A DNA stretch of 64,000 nt from Bradyrhizobium sp. 138 (GTDB taxonomy: Bacteria; Pseudomonadota; Alphaproteobacteria; Rhizobiales; Xanthobacteraceae): NCBI RefSeq assembly GCF_023074075.1, contig NZ_JADPKT010000073.1, forward strand, positions 1 to 64,000, in the 5' to 3' direction. The translations under genes were made by a program, and so were the position numbers. Position 1 is the first letter of the stretch, and each line of letters begins with the position of its first letter. This document shows, piece after piece, positions 23,608-32,404 of this stretch. The notes below the pieces were generated by a model. That model was not told the origin of the DNA, made no database searches, and was given only the letters and a program-made list of their open reading frames with translations.

Positions 23608-25464
23608 ATGTTCATGTTCCAACGCCTTTTCGAGGGCCCCGGTGTCCGCCTTTGCGTCTTGGCCTCAGTCCTCGTCTTGCCCCTCTGCGGGGGACTCTCG
23701 ACCGGCGCTGCACGGGCCGAGGAGGCTCATGCCATCGCCATGCACGGCAAGCCGGCGATGCCCGCCGATTTCACCCGCATGCCCTATGCCAATCCCGATG
23801 CTCCCAAGGGCGGCCGGTTGACCTGGGGTGTTCTCGGAACCTTCGACAGCCTCAATCCCTTCATCGTGAAGGGGCTGGCCGTGCAGCAGTTGCGGAGCTA
23901 CGTGGTCGAGAGCCTGCTCGCGCGCGGCAATGACGAGCCGTTCACGCTCTATGGCCTGCTCGCCAGGAGCATTGAGACCGACGACGAGCGAAGCTTCGTC
24001 ACGTTCCGCCTCGATCCCCGCGCCCGTTTCTCCGATGGCAAGCAGGTGGCGGCCGAGGACGTGCTGTTCTCCTGGCAGCTGCTGCGCGACCACGGCCGGC
24101 CGAACCACCGGCAATACTACGCCAAGGTCGCCAAGGCCGAGGCGACCGATCCCCTCACCGTCCGATTCGACCTCGCAGGCGCCAACGACCGCGAGCTGCC
24201 GCTGATCCTCGGCCTGATGCCGATCCTGCCCAAGCATGCCATCGACGTCGCGACCTTCGAGGAGACGACGCTGACGAGCCCGATCGGCTCCGGTCCCTAT
24301 CGGGTCACGGCGGTGAAGCCCGGCGCCAGCGTGACGCTCACCCGCAATCCCGACTATTGGGGCCGCGACCTGGCCATCAACCGCGGGCTCTACAATTTCG
24401 ACGAGATCAGGCTCGATTATTTTCGCGAGGCCAACGGCCAGTTCGAAGCCTTCAAGCGCGGCCTCTACGATTTCCGTGTCGAGCATGAGCCGCTGCGCTG
24501 GCACGACGGCTATGATTTTCCGGCCGCGAAAAGCGGCGAGGTGATCCGCGACACCGTCAAGCCGGGCCTGCCGCAGCCATCCGAGTTCCTGGTGTTCAAC
24601 ACCCGCCGGCCGATCTTCGCCGACATCCGCGTGCGCCGGGCGCTGACGCTGCTGTTCGACTTCGAGCTGGTCAACCGCAACTACTTCTTCGGGCTCTATT
24701 CGCGCGTTGCCGGCTATTTCGCCGGCTCTGAGCTGTCGGCCTATGGCCGGCCTGCGGATGCGCGCGAGCGCGAGCTGCTCAAGCCGTTCGCGGCTCAAAT
24801 TCCGCCTGACATCATGGACGGCAGCTACCGCCTGCCGGTGACCGACGGCTCGGGGCGCGACCGCACCACGCTGCGCGCCGCGCTGAAACTCTTGTCCGAG
24901 GCCGGCTACGATCTCGACGGAACCGTGCTGCGCAATCGCGCGACAAGGGCGCCCTTCACCTTCGAGATCCTGGTCACGACCCGCGACCAGGAGCGCGTCG
25001 CACTCGCGTTCCAGCGCGACCTCAAGCGCGCCGGCATCGAGCCGAGTGTACGGTCGGTCGATCCCGTGCAGTTCGACCAGCGCCGGCTCGCATTCGAATT
25101 CGACATGATCCAGAACCGCTGGGATCAGTCGCTATCACCCGGCAACGAGCAATATTTCTACTGGGGCAGCGCCGCCGCGGACAATCAAGGGACCCGCAAC
25201 TACATGGGCGCCAGGGATGGCGCGGTCGATGCCATGATCGCCGCCCTGCTCGAGGCCCGTGAACATACGGATTTCGTCGCGTCGGTACGGGCGCTCGATC
25301 GCGCCTTGATCGCGGGCTTCTACACAATCCCCCTGTTTAACGTATCCGAGCAATGGATCGCGCGCTGGAATCGGATAGAACGGCCCAAGGCCACCTCGCT
25401 CTCAGGCTATTTGCCGGAGACCTGGTGGTCGAAGGGGCAGCCGCAAGCTCATCAAGCAAAGTGA
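23608..25464 (+). CDS. Family 5 extracellular solute-binding protein (peptide/YejA type)
   Basis: 618 residues from MFMFQRLFEGPG. The N-terminal hydrophobic stretch VRLCVLASVLVLPLCGG and a cut near ARA-EE form a signal peptide. It follows the SBP_bac_5 plan: AIAMHGKPAMP, YANPDAPKGGRLTWGVLGTF with DSLNPFIVKG, ARFSDGKQVAAEDVLFSWQL, SPIGSGPYRV and a C-terminal NRWDQSLSPGNEQ. The length and PDAPKGG motif match the YejA-like group that captures microcin C-like peptides or oligopeptides. The usual permease and ATPase genes are missing; instead a GTG-started AMP-binding-like gene begins 4 bases after the stop. No good SD marks the start; ATG 23614 is an alternative. Confidence 0.85.
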   Translation: MFMFQRLFEGPGVRLCVLASVLVLPLCGGLSTGAARAEEAHAIAMHGKPAMPADFTRMPYANPDAPKGGRLTWGVLGTFDSLNPFIVKGLAVQQLRSYVVESLLARGNDEPFTLYGLLARSIETDDERSFVTFRLDPRARFSDGKQVAAEDVLFSWQLLRDHGRPNHRQYYAKVAKAEATDPLTVRFDLAGANDRELPLILGLMPILPKHAIDVATFEETTLTSPIGSGPYRVTAVKPGASVTLTRNPDYWGRDLAINRGLYNFDEIRLDYFREANGQFEAFKRGLYDFRVEHEPLRWHDGYDFPAAKSGEVIRDTVKPGLPQPSEFLVFNTRRPIFADIRVRRALTLLFDFELVNRNYFFGLYSRVAGYFAGSELSAYGRPADARERELLKPFAAQIPPDIMDGSYRLPVTDGSGRDRTTLRAALKLLSEAGYDLDGTVLRNRATRAPFTFEILVTTRDQERVALAFQRDLKRAGIEPSVRSVDPVQFDQRRLAFEFDMIQNRWDQSLSPGNEQYFYWGSAAADNQGTRNYMGARDGAVDAMIAALLEAREHTDFVASVRALDRALIAGFYTIPLFNVSEQWIARWNRIERPKATSLSGYLPETWWSKGQPQAHQAK

Positions 25465-25468
25465 CGCC

Positions 25469-26971
25469 GTGAACCAGCCAGCCGTATCGCCGACGCTCGA
25501 CACGTTGTTTCAGCGCACGCTGATCCGGCAACCGCACGCGACCGCACTGCTCGATCCCCTCAACAAGGCGCGCGTGACCGGGCACCAGCCGCGACGGATG
25601 ACCTATACCGAGGCCGACACGGCCATCGAGGCGCTGTCGGCCTATTTCGTCGAATCGGGCCTGCCGGCCAATTCCGTCATTGCGATCCAATTGCCTGCCA
25701 CGGTCGAGTTCGTGCTCACCGTGCTCGCCGCCCATCGCGCCGGGCTTGTCGTCGCGGTGCTGCCGCTGCTGTGGCGGCATGCGGAACTGACCGCGGCGCT
25801 CAATCGCACCGCGGCGCGTGCCATCGTCACCATGAGCACGGTCGACGGCGTCAGCTATGCCGACCTCGCGATGCATGCGGCCGCCGAAGCCTTCTCGATC
25901 CGTCACGTCTGCGGCTTCGGCACCGATCTGCCCGAGGGCATGGCTTCGCTGGACGAGGTGCTGGCCCGCCCGCCCGGCACCACGCGGGCCGTGATCCAGG
26001 ACGGCCGCAAGGCGGCGATGATCTCCTTCGACGTCACGGCGGAAGGCTTTCGGCCGGTGCCGCGGCCGCATTTCAGCCTGATCGCCGGCGGGCTGGCGAT
26101 GTCGCTGGAAGCCGACATCAGGCAGGGCGCGACATTGATGGCGGCGTTCGCGCCAATGTCGTTCGCAGGCCTCGCCTCCTCGCTGGCAGTGTGGCTGCTG
26201 TGCGGCGGGGTGCTGGCGCTGCATCATCCGTTCGAGAACGAAGTGCTCGAGCAGCAGATCAACGAGCATGAATGCGAGGTGCTGATCGCGCCGGCGCAGC
26301 TTGCCTTGCGCCTTGGCGATTCCGACCTGGCGGCGCGGATGCCCAGCTTGCGCAACGTCATCGGCCTGTGGCGCGCACCCGAGCAGGTGGCCGCAAGCGA
26401 TGCCTGGATCGCTCCGCATGCGCCATTGACCGACGTCTATCTGTTCGGCGAGGCCGGCCTGTTCGGCGCCCGCCGCGGCGAGGACGGCATGCCGGTCGCA
26501 GTGATGCCGGGGCCGCACGGCGCCCCGCGCGAGCAGGCGGGCTCCTCCATTGCCGGCGAGATCCTGCTGACGCCGAAGGGCACGCTCGGCCTGCGCGGCG
26601 CGATGGTGCCGATCGCGGCCTATGCCCCGCCGCAGCCCGTCGGCGACAGCCTGACGGCGCAGCCGCCGCGCGACTATGTCGACACCGGCTATGCCGCGCG
26701 GCTCGACCGCCCGAGCGGCGCGATCTGCATCACCGCGCCGCCCTCCGGCATCATGGCCGTCGGCGGCTACCGCTTCCTCTCCAACGACCTGCAGGAATGG
26801 GCCCGCCGGCTTGGCCAGGGCGCCCTCCTCACCGCGCTGCCCGACCGCCTCTCCGGCCACAGGCTGGCCGGCCGCGCCCAGGACAATGCCCGCGCCCGCG
26901 AGGCACTCAGCGAACTCGGCCTTAACCCCCTGATGGTCGAGGCTTTTCGCGACCGCTCCGGTCAGGTCTAG
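25469..26971 (+). CDS. Degenerate AMP-binding (acyl-CoA synthetase-like) protein, probably not catalytic
   Basis: 500 residues from a GTG start that lies 4 bases after the preceding stop. The fold follows the ANL superfamily: AIQLPATVEFVLTVLAAHRA near residue 75, a mid region with VYLFGEAGLFGARRG, a late DYVDTGYAARLDRPSG and a final AVGGYRFLSNDLQEWARRL. The catalytic parts are missing. The Ser/Thr/Gly-rich ATP loop is replaced by MISFDVTAEGFRPVP, the TGD motif lacks its Asp, and no C-terminal Lys domain is seen. It is therefore likely a pseudo-enzyme, perhaps a binding or scaffold protein. The next gene, a degenerate receiver/GGDEF protein, follows after 86 bases. Confidence 0.75.
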   Translation: MNQPAVSPTLDTLFQRTLIRQPHATALLDPLNKARVTGHQPRRMTYTEADTAIEALSAYFVESGLPANSVIAIQLPATVEFVLTVLAAHRAGLVVAVLPLLWRHAELTAALNRTAARAIVTMSTVDGVSYADLAMHAAAEAFSIRHVCGFGTDLPEGMASLDEVLARPPGTTRAVIQDGRKAAMISFDVTAEGFRPVPRPHFSLIAGGLAMSLEADIRQGATLMAAFAPMSFAGLASSLAVWLLCGGVLALHHPFENEVLEQQINEHECEVLIAPAQLALRLGDSDLAARMPSLRNVIGLWRAPEQVAASDAWIAPHAPLTDVYLFGEAGLFGARRGEDGMPVAVMPGPHGAPREQAGSSIAGEILLTPKGTLGLRGAMVPIAAYAPPQPVGDSLTAQPPRDYVDTGYAARLDRPSGAICITAPPSGIMAVGGYRFLSNDLQEWARRLGQGALLTALPDRLSGHRLAGRAQDNARAREALSELGLNPLMVEAFRDRSGQV

Positions 26972-27057
26972 GCGCAGTTTCACCTGCTACGTTGACGCTG
27001 CATTAATGCGGCCAAACTAGATTGCGCGGCAACTGTCGCGTGATCAGAGTTTGTCGA

Positions 27058-28281
27058 ATGTCCCAGGCGGGCCCGATCCTGTTTGTGTCGAATGCCGAAC
27101 GGCCGCCCTTCGTCGGGGCGCTGGACGAGGCCCGGCTGTTTCCTGTGGTCGACACCGACTGGGCCAGCGCGGCACGCGCGGTCGAAGAGGTGCAGCCAGC
27201 CGCGATTCTCGCTGCGATGCATGGCGGACACGAGCCGCACATGGCCGCGCTCTCAAGGAAGATCGCCGACCAATCGCCCTACCTTCCCTTCGTCGCCGTG
27301 GATGCGGCGGGCATGCTGCCTCACAACGCCCTTCCCTTCTCCTCGCGCGGCGGCAATCCCGACCGCCTGATCGCGCGGCTTCGCGCCGCTCTGCGCGTAC
27401 GCACGCTCCATGCCACGGTGCTGCGCCGGCTGCCGGAAGTGAAGGTCGCGGCGCCGGAAGGCGATCCCGCACGCGATGCCACCGTGCTCCTGATCGGCAG
27501 GGGCGCAGCCTATCCCGCGCTCTCCGTGGCGCTCGGTGAACGCGTCGGCGTGATCGGCGCGCTCTCGATCGAGGCCGCTGCGAAACATCTCAACACCCGC
27601 GATCTCGACGGCGTCGTGCTCGCCGAGGGGTTTACGGCGCGCGTCACCGACGCCTTCCTCACGGTGCTCGCCGAGGACACCCGCTTCCGCAGCCTGCCCG
27701 TGGTCGTCACCGCGCACCAGTTGACGCAGACTTACGACCTGCCCAATCTCGAGCTGATCCCGGGCGAGCCGGCCAAGGTCGCGGCCAATGCGCTGCCCTT
27801 GATCCGCCAGCACGCGATGGAAGCGCAATTGAGCCGCACGCTGCGCTCGATCGATGCCGGCGGCTGGCTCGACCCACGCAGCGGCCTGCTCACGGTGGAA
27901 GCCTTCGCCCGCGATTTCGCCAAGGCGGTCGAGCAGACGCTGGCCCACGGCGGCGGCCTGTCGGTCGCACGCTTCGCCTTCGACCCCGGCAATTCCCGCG
28001 CCCAGTTAGACGCTGCCCGCATCCTCAGCCGCCTGATGCGGCAGATGGATTTTGGCGCGGCGCAGAAGGACGGCTCGGTCATCGTGGTGTTCGCGGAGAC
28101 CGACTTCCGCACCGCCCATATGATCGCGCGGCGTTTGTCGGCAGTGATGCGGCACACCTCCAACGGCAAGCACGAGATGCGCAGCGAGCCCGTCGTCAGC
28201 GTTGACTCGCTGTCGCCGTCGGATACGGCCAGGTCGTTGCTGGCGCGGCTGTCGGCTGATGCGTCAAGGGCGGCGTCGTAA
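27058..28281 (+). CDS. Receiver-like protein with degenerate GGDEF-type C-terminal domain
   Basis: 407 residues from MSQAGPILFVSNAERPPFVG. Residues 1-120 and about 140-250 look like two receiver-type folds (ILFVSN ..., TVLLIGRGAAYPALS ..., PVVVTA) without the full acidic pocket. Residues about 275-380 resemble a GGDEF domain, with DPRSGLLTVEAFARDFA in place of D-LTGLxNRxxF. The GG(D/E)EF loop itself is replaced by KDGSVIVVFAE, so diguanylate cyclase activity is not expected. The plan recalls PleD (REC-REC-GGDEF). A sensory or scaffold role is inferred. It follows the AMP-binding-like gene on the same strand. Confidence 0.7.
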   Translation: MSQAGPILFVSNAERPPFVGALDEARLFPVVDTDWASAARAVEEVQPAAILAAMHGGHEPHMAALSRKIADQSPYLPFVAVDAAGMLPHNALPFSSRGGNPDRLIARLRAALRVRTLHATVLRRLPEVKVAAPEGDPARDATVLLIGRGAAYPALSVALGERVGVIGALSIEAAAKHLNTRDLDGVVLAEGFTARVTDAFLTVLAEDTRFRSLPVVVTAHQLTQTYDLPNLELIPGEPAKVAANALPLIRQHAMEAQLSRTLRSIDAGGWLDPRSGLLTVEAFARDFAKAVEQTLAHGGGLSVARFAFDPGNSRAQLDAARILSRLMRQMDFGAAQKDGSVIVVFAETDFRTAHMIARRLSAVMRHTSNGKHEMRSEPVVSVDSLSPSDTARSLLARLSADASRAAS

Positions 28282-28287
28282 GGTCTC

Positions 28288-28396
28288 GTAGGGTGGGTTA
28301 GCCTTGCGACTGCGCGAAGCGCAGGCGCGGGGCGTAACCCACCTTCTCTTTCCACGACAAAGCTGGTGGATTACGCCTTCGGCTAATCCACCCTAC
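28288..28396. repeat. Palindromic repeat, type B (GTAGGGTGGGTTAG)
   Basis: A 109-base element with outer arms GTAGGGTGGGTTAGCC and GGCTAATCCACCCTAC, and inner parts GGCGTAACCCACC / GGTGGATTACGCC. It lies in the convergent gap between the GGDEF-like gene and mfd. It is related in ends (GTAGGGTGGG) but not in centre to type A. Confidence 0.85.
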
Positions 28397-28412
28397 GGCA
28401 CCTCGCCTCACC

Positions 28413-31400
28413 TTACGCCGCCTTCTTGCTCTCCGCGAGCTGCGCCAGTTGCCGCATGATCTCCGTCGTGCCGGCGAGACGCTCTTCCGGGGTCTCCCAG
28501 TCCTGCAGGAACACCACCTTCATGTCGGGCCGCACCTTGGCGGCCTGGCCGTGGCTGCGGATGAATGAGACCAGGCGATCGGGATGGGCGAACGAATTGT
28601 CGCGGAAGGCGATGACGGCGCCCTTCGGGCCGGCATCGATCTTCCCGACATTGGCTCTGCGGCAGAACGCCTTGATCGCGGCGACCTTGAACAGGTACCG
28701 CACCTCGTCCGGCAGCACGCCGAAGCGGTCGCGCATCTCGGCGCCAAAGTTCTCGATCTCCTCCTCGGTGTCGAGGTCGGCGAGGCGCCGGTACAGCGAC
28801 AGCCGGACCGAGAGGTCGCTGACGTAATCCTCCGGAATGAGCACGGGCATGCCGATCGTGATCGACGGCGACCAGCGGTCGGCGGCGGGCTCGGAGACGC
28901 CGGCCTTGAGGTTGACGATCGCCTCCTCCAGCATCGATTGATAGAGCTCGAAGCCGACCTCCTTGATGTGGCCTGACTGCTCCTCGCCGAGCAGATTGCC
29001 CGCGCCGCGGATGTCGAGGTCGTGCGAGGCGAGCTGGAAGCCCGCGCCCAACGTCTCCAGCGATTGCAGCACGGTGAGCCGGCGCTCGGCCTGTGCCGTG
29101 ATCTTCTGCTGCGCCGGCAGCGTGAACAGCGCATAGGCCCGCAGCTTGGCACGGCCGACGCGGCCGCGGAGCTGATAGAGCTGGGCGAGGCCGAACATGT
29201 CGGCGCGATGCACGATCAGCGTGTTGGCGTTGGGAATGTCGAGACCGGATTCCACGATCGTGGTCGACAAGAGGATGTCGAACTTGCCGTCGTAGAACGC
29301 GGTCATGATGTCCTCGATCACAGCGGGCGGCATCTGGCCGTGCGCGACCGCGACCTTCATCTCCGGGACGTTCTTGTCGAGGAAATCCTTGACCTCGGCG
29401 AGGTCGTCGATGCGCGGCACCACGTAGAACGCCTGCCCGCCGCGATAGCGCTCGCGCAACAATGCCTCGCGGATCATCAGGGGATCATGCGGGGCGACGA
29501 AGGTGCGCACCGCCAGGCGATCGACCGGGGGCGAGGCGATGATCGAGAGCTCGCGGACGCCGGTGAGCGCGAGTTGCAGCGTGCGTGGGATCGGCGTCGC
29601 CGACAGCGTCAGCACGTGCACCTCGGATCGAAGCGCTTTCAGCCGCTCCTTGTGAGTCACACCAAAGTGCTGCTCCTCGTCGACGATGACGAGGCCGAGA
29701 TCGCGGAATTTGATCGCCTTGCCGAGCAGTGCATGGGTGCCGACGACGATGTCGACCGCGCCGTCGGCAATGCCCTTCTTGACCAGATTGAGTTCCTTGG
29801 TCGCGATCAGGCGCGAAGCCTGCGCCACATTCACCGGAAAGCCCTTGAAGCGCTCGGTGAAGGTTCGTGCGTGCTGGCGCGCGAGCAGCGTGGTCGGCAC
29901 CACGACCGCAACCTGCTTGCCCTCGAGCGCGACGGCAAAGGCGGCGCGCAAGGCCACCTCGGTCTTGCCAAAACCGACGTCGCCGCAGATCAGCCGGTCC
30001 ATCGGGCGGCCGAGTTCGAGGTCCTTCAGCGTGGATTCGATGGCCCCTAACTGATCCTCGGTTTCGTCATAGGGGAAGCGTGCGCAGAACTCGTCGTAGA
30101 GGCCGGGCTGCACCAGAAGCTTGGGCGCCTCGTGCAGATGGCGCGCGGCCGCGATCTTGATCAATTCGCCCGCGATCTCGCGGATGCGATTCTTGAGCTT
30201 CGCCTTGCGGGTCTGCCAGCCGCCGCCGCCGAGCCGGTCAAGCTCGACCGGGGTCTGGTCGGAGCCGTAGCGCGACAAGAGCTCGATGTTCTCGACCGGC
30301 AGGAACAGTTTTGTCTCGGCGGCATAATGCAGCTCGAGACAGTCATGCGGCGCGCCGGCGACATCCAGCGTTTGCAGGCCGACGAAGCGGCCGATGCCAT
30401 GGTCGACATGGACGACGATGTCGCCGGCGGCAAGGCTCGTCACCTCCGAGATGAAATTGTCGAGCTTGCGGCTGGCCTTGCGCGGCCGCACCAGGCGGTC
30501 GCCCAAAATGTCCTGCTCGCTGATGAGCGCGATCTCGTCGGTCTCGAAACCGCTCTCGAGGCCGAGCACGGCAAGCATGGTCTCGTTGCGCGGGGTGGCC
30601 TGCACCGTGCGCCAGGAGTTGACGCTGGTGGTATGGGTCAGCTTGTGGTCGCGCAGCATCGAGGTCATGCGGTCGCGCGAGCCTTCGCTCCAGAGCGCGA
30701 TCACGACCTTCTTGCGCTGGGCCTGCAGCGCCATCACATGGCTGACCACGGATTCGAACACGTTGACCGTGGTGTCGTTGCGCTCCGGTGCGAAGTCGCG
30801 GCCCTTGCGCGCGCCGGCGTCGACGACACTTGTGCCATCGGCCGGAACCGAGAACTGCGTCAACCGCACCAGCGGCATGTCGCGCTCGCGCTTGGTCCAC
30901 TCCTCGTCGGTGAAATAAAGCCGATCCGGCGGCAGCGGCTTGTAGATCGCGCCGCCGCCCGGATGCTCCATGGCATCGCGGCGAGCCTCGTAATAGTCCA
31001 GGATCTGCTTGAAGCGCTCGCGGATTGCATCCTCGGCCTGCGGCTCGATCGCGATTGCCGCGCCTTGGAGATAGTCGAACAGCGTGTCCATCCGGTCCTG
31101 GAACAGCGGCAGCCAGTGCTCCATGCCGGGATGACGGCGGCCTTCGCTGACGGCCTCATACAACGCATCGTCGCGCTCGGGCGCACCGAACTCGGCTACA
31201 TAGCCCATGCGGAAACGACGGATGGTGTCGGTGACGAGCTGGAATTCCGAGATCGGCACCAAATCGAGCGAGCGCATGTCGAGCAGCGTGCGCTGGGTCT
31301 CGGCATCAAACGAGCGGATCGATTCCAGGCTGTCGCCGAAGAAATCGAAGCGGACGGGCTGTTCGAGGCCGGCCGGGAACAGGTCCAGAATGCCGCCACG

Positions 31401-31931
31401 CACGGCATATTCGCCCGGCTCGCGCACGGTCGAGGAGCGGTTGTAGCCATTGTGCTCGAGCCAGGCGACGATGGTGTCCATCGGCACGACGTTGCCGGGC
31501 GCCACCGACAGCGCCTGCGCCGCGACCAGCTCGCGCGCGGGCACACGCTGCACGACGGCGTTCACCGTCGTCAGCACGATCAGCGGCTTGTCGCTGCCGG
31601 TCAGGGACGCAAGCCGTGCCAGCGTGGTCAGGCGTTGCGCCAGGATGCCGCCATGTGGCGAGACGCGGTCATAGGGCTGGCAATCCCAGGCCGGGAAGGT
31701 CAGCACCGGCAGATCGGGGGCGAAGAACTGCAGCGCGCGTTCGAGTTGCCGCATGCGCGGGCCGTCGCGGCAGACCACCGCAAGGCTGACGGCCGGCCTC
31801 TTCGGCCGCGCCGCGATGGCCCGGGCGAGATCGGAGACGACGAGGCCTTCGGCGCCCTCCGCGACATTGGCAAGCGTCAGCGCACGGCCGGGCGCTAGCA
31901 GCTCGGCCGGGGATTTCATGCCCTGTTTCAT
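28413..31931 (-). CDS. mfd: Transcription-repair coupling factor Mfd
   Basis: 1172 residues, full length. In order: UvrB-like N-terminal module (about 1-350), RNA polymerase-interacting domain (about 500-555, GDIVVHVDHGIGRFVGLQTL), superfamily 2 translocase (Walker A GDVGFGKTEVALRAA near 650, DEEQHFG near 751, SATPIPRT near 778), and the C-terminal autoinhibitory domain. Mfd removes RNA polymerase stalled at DNA damage and recruits UvrA. The ATG overlaps the stop of sdhE by ATGA, so start M1 is supported; M5 is possible. A second, divergent copy lies at 53591-56905. Confidence 0.96.
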   Translation of the reverse strand: MKQGMKSPAELLAPGRALTLANVAEGAEGLVVSDLARAIAARPKRPAVSLAVVCRDGPRMRQLERALQFFAPDLPVLTFPAWDCQPYDRVSPHGGILAQRLTTLARLASLTGSDKPLIVLTTVNAVVQRVPARELVAAQALSVAPGNVVPMDTIVAWLEHNGYNRSSTVREPGEYAVRGGILDLFPAGLEQPVRFDFFGDSLESIRSFDAETQRTLLDMRSLDLVPISEFQLVTDTIRRFRMGYVAEFGAPERDDALYEAVSEGRRHPGMEHWLPLFQDRMDTLFDYLQGAAIAIEPQAEDAIRERFKQILDYYEARRDAMEHPGGGAIYKPLPPDRLYFTDEEWTKRERDMPLVRLTQFSVPADGTSVVDAGARKGRDFAPERNDTTVNVFESVVSHVMALQAQRKKVVIALWSEGSRDRMTSMLRDHKLTHTTSVNSWRTVQATPRNETMLAVLGLESGFETDEIALISEQDILGDRLVRPRKASRKLDNFISEVTSLAAGDIVVHVDHGIGRFVGLQTLDVAGAPHDCLELHYAAETKLFLPVENIELLSRYGSDQTPVELDRLGGGGWQTRKAKLKNRIREIAGELIKIAAARHLHEAPKLLVQPGLYDEFCARFPYDETEDQLGAIESTLKDLELGRPMDRLICGDVGFGKTEVALRAAFAVALEGKQVAVVVPTTLLARQHARTFTERFKGFPVNVAQASRLIATKELNLVKKGIADGAVDIVVGTHALLGKAIKFRDLGLVIVDEEQHFGVTHKERLKALRSEVHVLTLSATPIPRTLQLALTGVRELSIIASPPVDRLAVRTFVAPHDPLMIREALLRERYRGGQAFYVVPRIDDLAEVKDFLDKNVPEMKVAVAHGQMPPAVIEDIMTAFYDGKFDILLSTTIVESGLDIPNANTLIVHRADMFGLAQLYQLRGRVGRAKLRAYALFTLPAQQKITAQAERRLTVLQSLETLGAGFQLASHDLDIRGAGNLLGEEQSGHIKEVGFELYQSMLEEAIVNLKAGVSEPAADRWSPSITIGMPVLIPEDYVSDLSVRLSLYRRLADLDTEEEIENFGAEMRDRFGVLPDEVRYLFKVAAIKAFCRRANVGKIDAGPKGAVIAFRDNSFAHPDRLVSFIRSHGQAAKVRPDMKVVFLQDWETPEERLAGTTEIMRQLAQLAESKKAA

Positions 31932-32218
31932 ACGCCGCCGTCCGCGATCGGATAGGCCTTGATGCGGGCAAACAGAGCGCCGGTGACATCAGCCGGCAGC
32001 ACCTTATCGCCGGTGATGGCGGCATAGAGATCGGGATCGTTGACCTCGAGCAGCGTCTCGAGCTGCGTCAGCTCGTCATCCGACAGATTGCCGATCTGGG
32101 CATCCGCGAAGCGGCCGAGGATCAGATCCATCTCGCGCGTGCCGCGGTGCCAGCAGCGGAACAAAAGCCGCTTGCGGCGATCGTCCAGCCCGCTGCTCGA
32201 TCGTGTCGTTCCCGTCAT
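31928..32218 (-). CDS. sdhE: FAD assembly factor SdhE
   Basis: 96 residues with the diagnostic HRGTREMDLILGRF (RGxxE motif), then LSDDELTQLETLLEVNDPDL and YAAITGD. SdhE helps attach FAD covalently to succinate dehydrogenase SdhA. The gene is coupled to mfd by a 4-base overlap and is divergent from recG, with about 190 bases between them that must hold both promoters. Confidence 0.92.
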   Translation of the reverse strand: MTGTTRSSSGLDDRRKRLLFRCWHRGTREMDLILGRFADAQIGNLSDDELTQLETLLEVNDPDLYAAITGDKVLPADVTGALFARIKAYPIADGGV

Positions 32219-32404
32219 GTCTCAAATCCAGTCAAACGCAGAAAGCCCGGACGTGCCGGGCGGGGGTGATATAGCCACTCGGGGTGGCCGTGTCAGCCCT
32301 CGATTTGGCATAGCCTGATGCCCGGACGAGGGCTCCGAAAAAAGACGTGGATGCCCGGCATAAAGCCGGGCAAGACGAGCCGAAACGATCCTAGATTCGC
32401 ATCC

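Noticed and set aside
23665..24798. Long minus-strand frame opposite the solute-binding protein
   Set aside because: Arg/Gly/Ala-rich translation without any family pattern, lying antisense to a clear ABC-type binding protein. The same reasoning removes the long frames opposite recG, mfd, ndvB and rimO.
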